DNA of 7,307 bases from contig JAUHXW010000142.1 in assembly GCA_030426705.1 (NCBI GenBank), forward strand, positions 1-7,307. Reading direction: 5' to 3'. Numbering within the stretch: position 1 is the first letter of the stretch; the number at the start of each line of letters is the position of its first letter. Shown here in pieces: positions 4,211 to 7,307 of the stretch. The notes under the pieces were generated by a model. The model worked only from the letters and a program-made list of their open reading frames with translations. It searched no databases and had not been told where the DNA came from. The translations under genes and the position numbers were made by a program. The stretch comes from Gammaproteobacteria bacterium (lineage in GTDB: Bacteria; Pseudomonadota; Gammaproteobacteria; Xanthomonadales; Marinicellaceae).

Positions 4211-5461
4211 CAAATAGCTTATTGGTACAGCATAAAGCTGTTTCAAATCATCCAAAGGGATTACTGCATTTCCATTGTATAACAAAACACCTCCGACAAA
4301 GTTCTTACCTGATTGCGTTCTAAGTCGCTGTAAACCCTTGGCATCTGACAAGCTGACCTTGGCAGCGCGTTTAATCTCAACACCCCAAACATCAGCACCG
4401 TTCTCAATCACCAAATCCACCTCGACTTGATCCTTGTCGCGGTAATGGTAAAAGCGCAAAGCTTCATCCATCCAACTGGCCTGCGTCATTAACTGTTGCA
4501 CAACAAAACTCTCAAGTACATGACCAAACTCAGTGCTTTTTTTCTGCCAATGATCCGCTTTTAAACCACGCATAGCACACACCAAGCCTGAATCACACAC
4601 ATGCACCTTAGGAGTCTTGATTAAACGCTTAGCTTCATTGCGATGCCAGGGTAATAACTGCTGAATCAAAAACAACTTTTCTAACACCGCTAAGTAACGA
4701 TCGACCGTTCGTCTTTCTATACGCAACTCACCGGCTAATGCACTTTTATTCAATAAATTCGCTGTTCGAAAGCACAATAAATCTAACAACCTTTTCAACT
4801 CTCGTTCATCATGTATCCCTGCAATGTCCTTAACATCCTTTTCCAGAATAGCAGAAATGTACTGCCTAAACCATCGATTGGCGCGTGATTGACTTCTTGC
4901 AATCGGCTCAGGATAGCCACCCTGGCAGACTGCGAGAGCCAGCGCATCAGCTTTACCATCCGCTTTACCTATATGAGTTTTGATGGTTTGATTAACGATT
5001 TGAGCCAATAAGAAATGTTTACTTTGTGATGCACTGGCTTGCTTTTCCCATTCAGTCAAAGGCTGTAGAAATATGATTTCCATCCGCCCGGCCAAAGACT
5101 CCGAAACCTGAGGGAGTAATAATAAATTCGCCGAACCTGTCAGTAAAAACCGCCCAAAAGACGAATCACCTGTTAAACGCGCCTGATCAACAACCGATTT
5201 AATCACCGGTAATAATTCTGGCACTCGTTGTATTTCATCCAATGTCACGCGTTCAGGCAAACCATTCACAAACCCGATTGGATCAGCTTGCGCCACCTGC
5301 AACACCTGTTCATCATCGAAATTAATATAGGCTCGTTGTGGCTCTATCTTTCTCGCCAGCGTAGTTTTCCCCACCTGTCGTGCTCCAAGCAGACACACCA
5401 CCGGGGTATCCGCCAAAGCCAACCTTAAATTATTTTCAATTTGTCGTGTTAAAAACGCCAT
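4196..5461 (-). CDS. AAA ATPase with C-terminal DUF4143 domain
   Basis: This 421-residue protein starts at the ATG at 5461, with GGTGG 7 bases upstream; a TTG immediately before it is less likely. Numbering here counts that TTG codon as residue 1. The N-terminal AAA module has Walker A GARQVGKTT (27-35), Walker B LDEIQ (75-79) followed by RVPEL, and a sensor-like LLTGSAN (107-113). A middle segment (about 226-270) is helical with a TANLLNKSALAGELRIERRT part that resembles a winged helix. The C-terminal DUF4143 portion contains VEVD (347-350) and VEIKRA (362-367), the spacing of a PD-(D/E)XK nuclease-like fold. The family is widespread and its function is largely unknown; links to mobile and defence loci are common. 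Length is typical, and nothing suggests decay. It sits downstream of hsdR on the same strand but has its own promoter overlaid by three 15-bp repeats. Confidence 0.88.
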   Translation of the reverse strand: MAFLTRQIENNLRLALADTPVVCLLGARQVGKTTLARKIEPQRAYINFDDEQVLQVAQADPIGFVNGLPERVTLDEIQRVPELLPVIKSVVDQARLTGDSSFGRFLLTGSANLLLLPQVSESLAGRMEIIFLQPLTEWEKQASASQSKHFLLAQIVNQTIKTHIGKADGKADALALAVCQGGYPEPIARSQSRANRWFRQYISAILEKDVKDIAGIHDERELKRLLDLLCFRTANLLNKSALAGELRIERRTVDRYLAVLEKLFLIQQLLPWHRNEAKRLIKTPKVHVCDSGLVCAMRGLKADHWQKKSTEFGHVLESFVVQQLMTQASWMDEALRFYHYRDKDQVEVDLVIENGADVWGVEIKRAAKVSLSDAKGLQRLRTQSGKNFVGGVLLYNGNAVIPLDDLKQLYAVPISYLWKAS

Positions 5462-5470
5462 CAATTAACC

Positions 5471-5531
5471 ACCGTCCAATTGGCATACATCATACCGTCC
5501 AATTGGCACATTGTAAACCGTCTGATTGGCA
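5471..5531. repeat. Three 15-bp iteron-like repeats at 23-bp period
   Basis: ACCGTCCAATTGGCA occurs at 5471-5485 and 5494-5508, and with two changes (CCAATTGG to CTGATTGG) at 5517-5531. Both intervals are exactly 23 bases, so the copies are phased at just over two helical turns. Each perfect copy carries the palindrome CCAATTGG. The repeats overlie the ATPase promoter: the middle copy fills the -35/-10 spacer, one covers the start site and one flanks the -35. A repressor array is the simplest reading. A multi-repeat end of a transposon that has lost its transposase is the alternative. Confidence 0.85.
5489..5517 (-). promoter_or_regulatory. Sigma70-like promoter of the DUF4143 ATPase gene
   Basis: On the minus strand TTTACA (-35, 5512-5517) and TATGAT (-10, 5489-5494) stand 17 bases apart, each matching 5 of 6 consensus bases. 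The predicted start near 5482 gives a leader of about 20 bases to the ATG at 5461. The promoter means the gene need not depend on read-through from hsdR. Confidence 0.7.
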
Positions 5532-5534
5532 TAT

Positions 5535-5553
5535 TTGATTAATGTTTAATCAA
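5535..5553. repeat. AT-rich inverted repeat upstream of the iterons
   Basis: TTGATTAA (5535-5542) and TTAATCAA (5546-5553) are perfect 8-bp arms around three bases. The repeat lies between the hsdR stop and the ATPase promoter. It may be a regulator site or a weak transcript-end hairpin for hsdR, but no T tract follows on the minus strand. Confidence 0.5.
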
Positions 5554-5559
5554 GTTCCA

Positions 5560-5572
5560 ACCCCATTGATTG
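5560..5572 (-). repeat. Partial inverted copy of the 4027/4068 repeat
   Basis: Read on the minus strand this is CAATCAATGGGGT, identical to the first 13 bases of the direct repeats at 4027 and 4068. It stops matching after that. With those copies it brackets the ATPase gene in inverted orientation. A chance match is possible at this length. Confidence 0.35.
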
Positions 5573-5619
5573 CAAAAATGCAATACCTTTCCTGGCTTTG
5601 TTACAAGCTCATAATTTCA

Positions 5620-7307
5620 TCAAACCCCACCCATCCCATTAATAAAAGTATCTACATAATCAGTGACTTTTTGAATCAGGCGTTGTGCGGTGGTTTTTCT
5701 TTCGCTGAGTTTGGGGCGGACTTTCATCATGCTGATGACATCATCTCGCAGTGGTTCACGTTGGGTGTAGAGGAAATCGCCAATAACTGATTCCAATTTA
5801 TCCGCGTCCAGTTGTTCGGTTTCGGAAAATACCTTGATGGCGCGTTGTTTTTCAGCTTCCCAAAAGGCTTCAAAGGCACCTGGGACCGATTCTGCATCTG
5901 GAATCATTGGCAAATGTTTATTGATAAATTTTTCAATCAGTTCACGCTTGCTGCGCAGTTCCAATTCACTCATCATGGCATCCATGATTTTTTCTTTTTG
6001 TGCGTCTTGCTCCTGTTCAGGCATGTCTTTCAGCCCTTTGAGCAGGTTAATGATGTAAGTGACATTCACCTCATCACGATGGATTAACTCCAGCTCAAAA
6101 TCTATGTCATCAAGAATCGAAACCTTTTCAGCTTCAGCTTGCCGGTGGGTTTTGTCATACAGATCCAAATACTTGCTTTTGTAATCCTCAAAAGTCTGCT
6201 CGTTGATGGGTAAATCGTTAAAATCAAAATCCGTATAACTCGCCAAAATGTTCTTGACCCGCATCAGGTCACGAAAGGCTTTAACAAAAGCAAATTCATC
6301 TTCTTCAGTTTGCAACTCATTCACACTGTCCACTGTCGGCACCAATGCCAACAGAACCTGACAAGCCGCTTCGAATTTCTGTAAATAATCCTCATAAGGC
6401 GGAATGATGATTTCATCTTTGTTGTCCAAATTGGAAAACAAACGAATCGCATCGTCAGTGGCTTGTTTTAAATTTCTGAAACAAACGATGTTACCTTGTG
6501 ATTTCAGCTCATTGTAAATTCGATTGGTTCTGGAATAGGCCTGAATCAAGCCATGATATTTGAGGTTCTTATCCACATACAAGGTATTCAAAGGCTTGCT
6601 ATCAAAACCAGTCAAAAACATATTGACCACCAACAGCACATCGACTTGTTTGGCTTTGACTCGTTTAGCGATGTCGTTGTAGTACTGATAAAATGATTTA
6701 GAGTCCTTGGTGGTGAAATTGGTGCTGAACTCCTGGTTATATTCTCCAATAAATCGTTCCAGGTGATCTCGGCTGTGGGTCGAGTAGCTTGCGCCCTGTT
6801 CGGCCACTTTTAAATAATCCACATCGGTCGCACCTAAACCCTGCGCATCGTTGTCCTCTTCATTGGCCTGATAAGAATAAATGGTGGCCAAGCGCAAATC
6901 ATGTTCGCCAGCGGCTTTTTTATCCAATAACAATTGATAATACTGAATCAACAAATCGACACTGGAAACACAGAAAATCGCTGTGAAACTTTTGTTGTGC
7001 GTCTTTCTGTGGTGGTTTTTGATGACGTAATCGACCACGTGAGTTAAATGTTGTTCATCAGCAAATACTTCTGCCTCATCAATGGCCGTAACCTTTTCAT
7101 CATCGATGTTATCTTTTTGTTTGAAAGTTTTGTAGTACTCAACAGAAAACGGCAATACATTGTCATCGCGAATGGCATCGGTAATGACGTACTTGTGTAA
7201 ACATTCGCCAAACAACATTCCCGTGGTGCGCTTGCCGAAATCATTGGCCAAAGCATTTTCTTCAAAAATCGGTGTGCCAGTGAAACCGAACATTTGCGAA
7301 CCGTGGA
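5620..7307 (-). CDS. hsdR: Type I restriction enzyme subunit R (HsdR), C-terminal part, cut by window end
   Basis: The frame is open to the window edge, giving about 561 residues, roughly the last half of a typical HsdR of about 1000. Numbering from the Met at 7293, helicase motif III appears as FGFTGTPIF (2-10), motif IV as FTAIFCVSS (103-111), motif V as VNMFLTGFD (223-231) and motif VI as QAYSRTNRI (250-258). A charged helical C-terminal region follows, as in EcoR124-type subunits, where it docks on the HsdM/HsdS methylase. HsdR is the ATP-driven translocase and endonuclease that cuts unmodified DNA. Its nuclease domain and helicase motifs I-II lie beyond the window, as must hsdM and hsdS if present. 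The visible part has no frameshift or internal stop. The Met at 7293 is internal, because HGSQ codons precede it in frame. Confidence 0.93.
   Translation of the reverse strand, partial: HGSQMFGFTGTPIFEENALANDFGKRTTGMLFGECLHKYVITDAIRDDNVLPFSVEYYKTFKQKDNIDDEKVTAIDEAEVFADEQHLTHVVDYVIKNHHRKTHNKSFTAIFCVSSVDLLIQYYQLLLDKKAAGEHDLRLATIYSYQANEEDNDAQGLGATDVDYLKVAEQGASYSTHSRDHLERFIGEYNQEFSTNFTTKDSKSFYQYYNDIAKRVKAKQVDVLLVVNMFLTGFDSKPLNTLYVDKNLKYHGLIQAYSRTNRIYNELKSQGNIVCFRNLKQATDDAIRLFSNLDNKDEIIIPPYEDYLQKFEAACQVLLALVPTVDSVNELQTEEDEFAFVKAFRDLMRVKNILASYTDFDFNDLPINEQTFEDYKSKYLDLYDKTHRQAEAEKVSILDDIDFELELIHRDEVNVTYIINLLKGLKDMPEQEQDAQKEKIMDAMMSELELRSKRELIEKFINKHLPMIPDAESVPGAFEAFWEAEKQRAIKVFSETEQLDADKLESVIGDFLYTQREPLRDDVISMMKVRPKLSERKTTAQRLIQKVTDYVDTFINGMGGV

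Noticed and set aside
5535..5553. Second FNR-type box (TTGAT...ATCAA)
   Set aside because: The half-sites are separated by 9 bases rather than 4, which is the wrong geometry for FNR-family dimers.
5542..5790. Plus-strand frames opposite hsdR (5542-5790, 5812-6087, 6789-6986)
   Set aside because: They lie antisense to the hsdR coding sequence, whose helicase motifs are clear. They have no independent ribosome sites or domain signatures.

Overview
The window looks like chromosomal DNA of a moderately AT-rich proteobacterium, most likely a gammaproteobacterium. This rests on gene content and on sigma70-type promoters; no rRNA or other marker gene is present, so the lineage is an inference. The left third carries respiratory and housekeeping genes on the plus strand. 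The right half is an accessory stretch on the minus strand with restriction, ATPase and toxin-antitoxin genes. Several families of short repeats separate the two.

Left part (1-2700): the C-terminal end of an unidentified, very basic protein (1-143) is followed by a 218-bp gap. That gap holds one copy of a GC-rich palindromic repeat and a well-formed promoter for the next two genes. The promoter has a perfect TTGAT-N4-ATCAA box (FNR/Dnr/NnrR type) centred at -41.5 from the start predicted by a TATAAT -10 box. It drives norE and norF, small membrane proteins that accompany nitric oxide reductase in denitrifiers. The catalytic subunits norC and norB are not in the window. Converging on norF is a membrane-anchored phospholipase D/cardiolipin-synthase-like gene on the minus strand.

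Middle (2700-4200): this stretch is rich in repeats. It contains a self-contained transcription unit with a promoter, a 45-codon ORF (2962-3099) and a strong intrinsic terminator. The encoded small protein has an amphipathic C-terminus and was not recognised. It is followed by a tandem 42-44 bp repeat related to the copy near position 170, and by a dispersed GTGGGCT/AGCCCAC hairpin element. Next come a ParD/ParE-type antitoxin-toxin pair read on the minus strand from a promoter whose -10 box lies in a near-perfect palindrome, and two copies of a 23-bp direct repeat.

Right part (4196-7307): a DUF4143-type AAA ATPase gene lies downstream of the 3' portion of a type I restriction subunit gene (hsdR, cut by the window end). 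The ATPase gene has its own sigma70-like promoter. Three 15-bp repeats at an exact 23-bp period overlie it, one upstream of the -35, one in the spacer and one over the start site. This iteron-like operator array is the most striking regulatory structure in the window. The order hsdR, ATPase, ParDE, all on one strand and surrounded by mobile-type repeats, fits a small defence or genomic-island segment; joint function is inference only.
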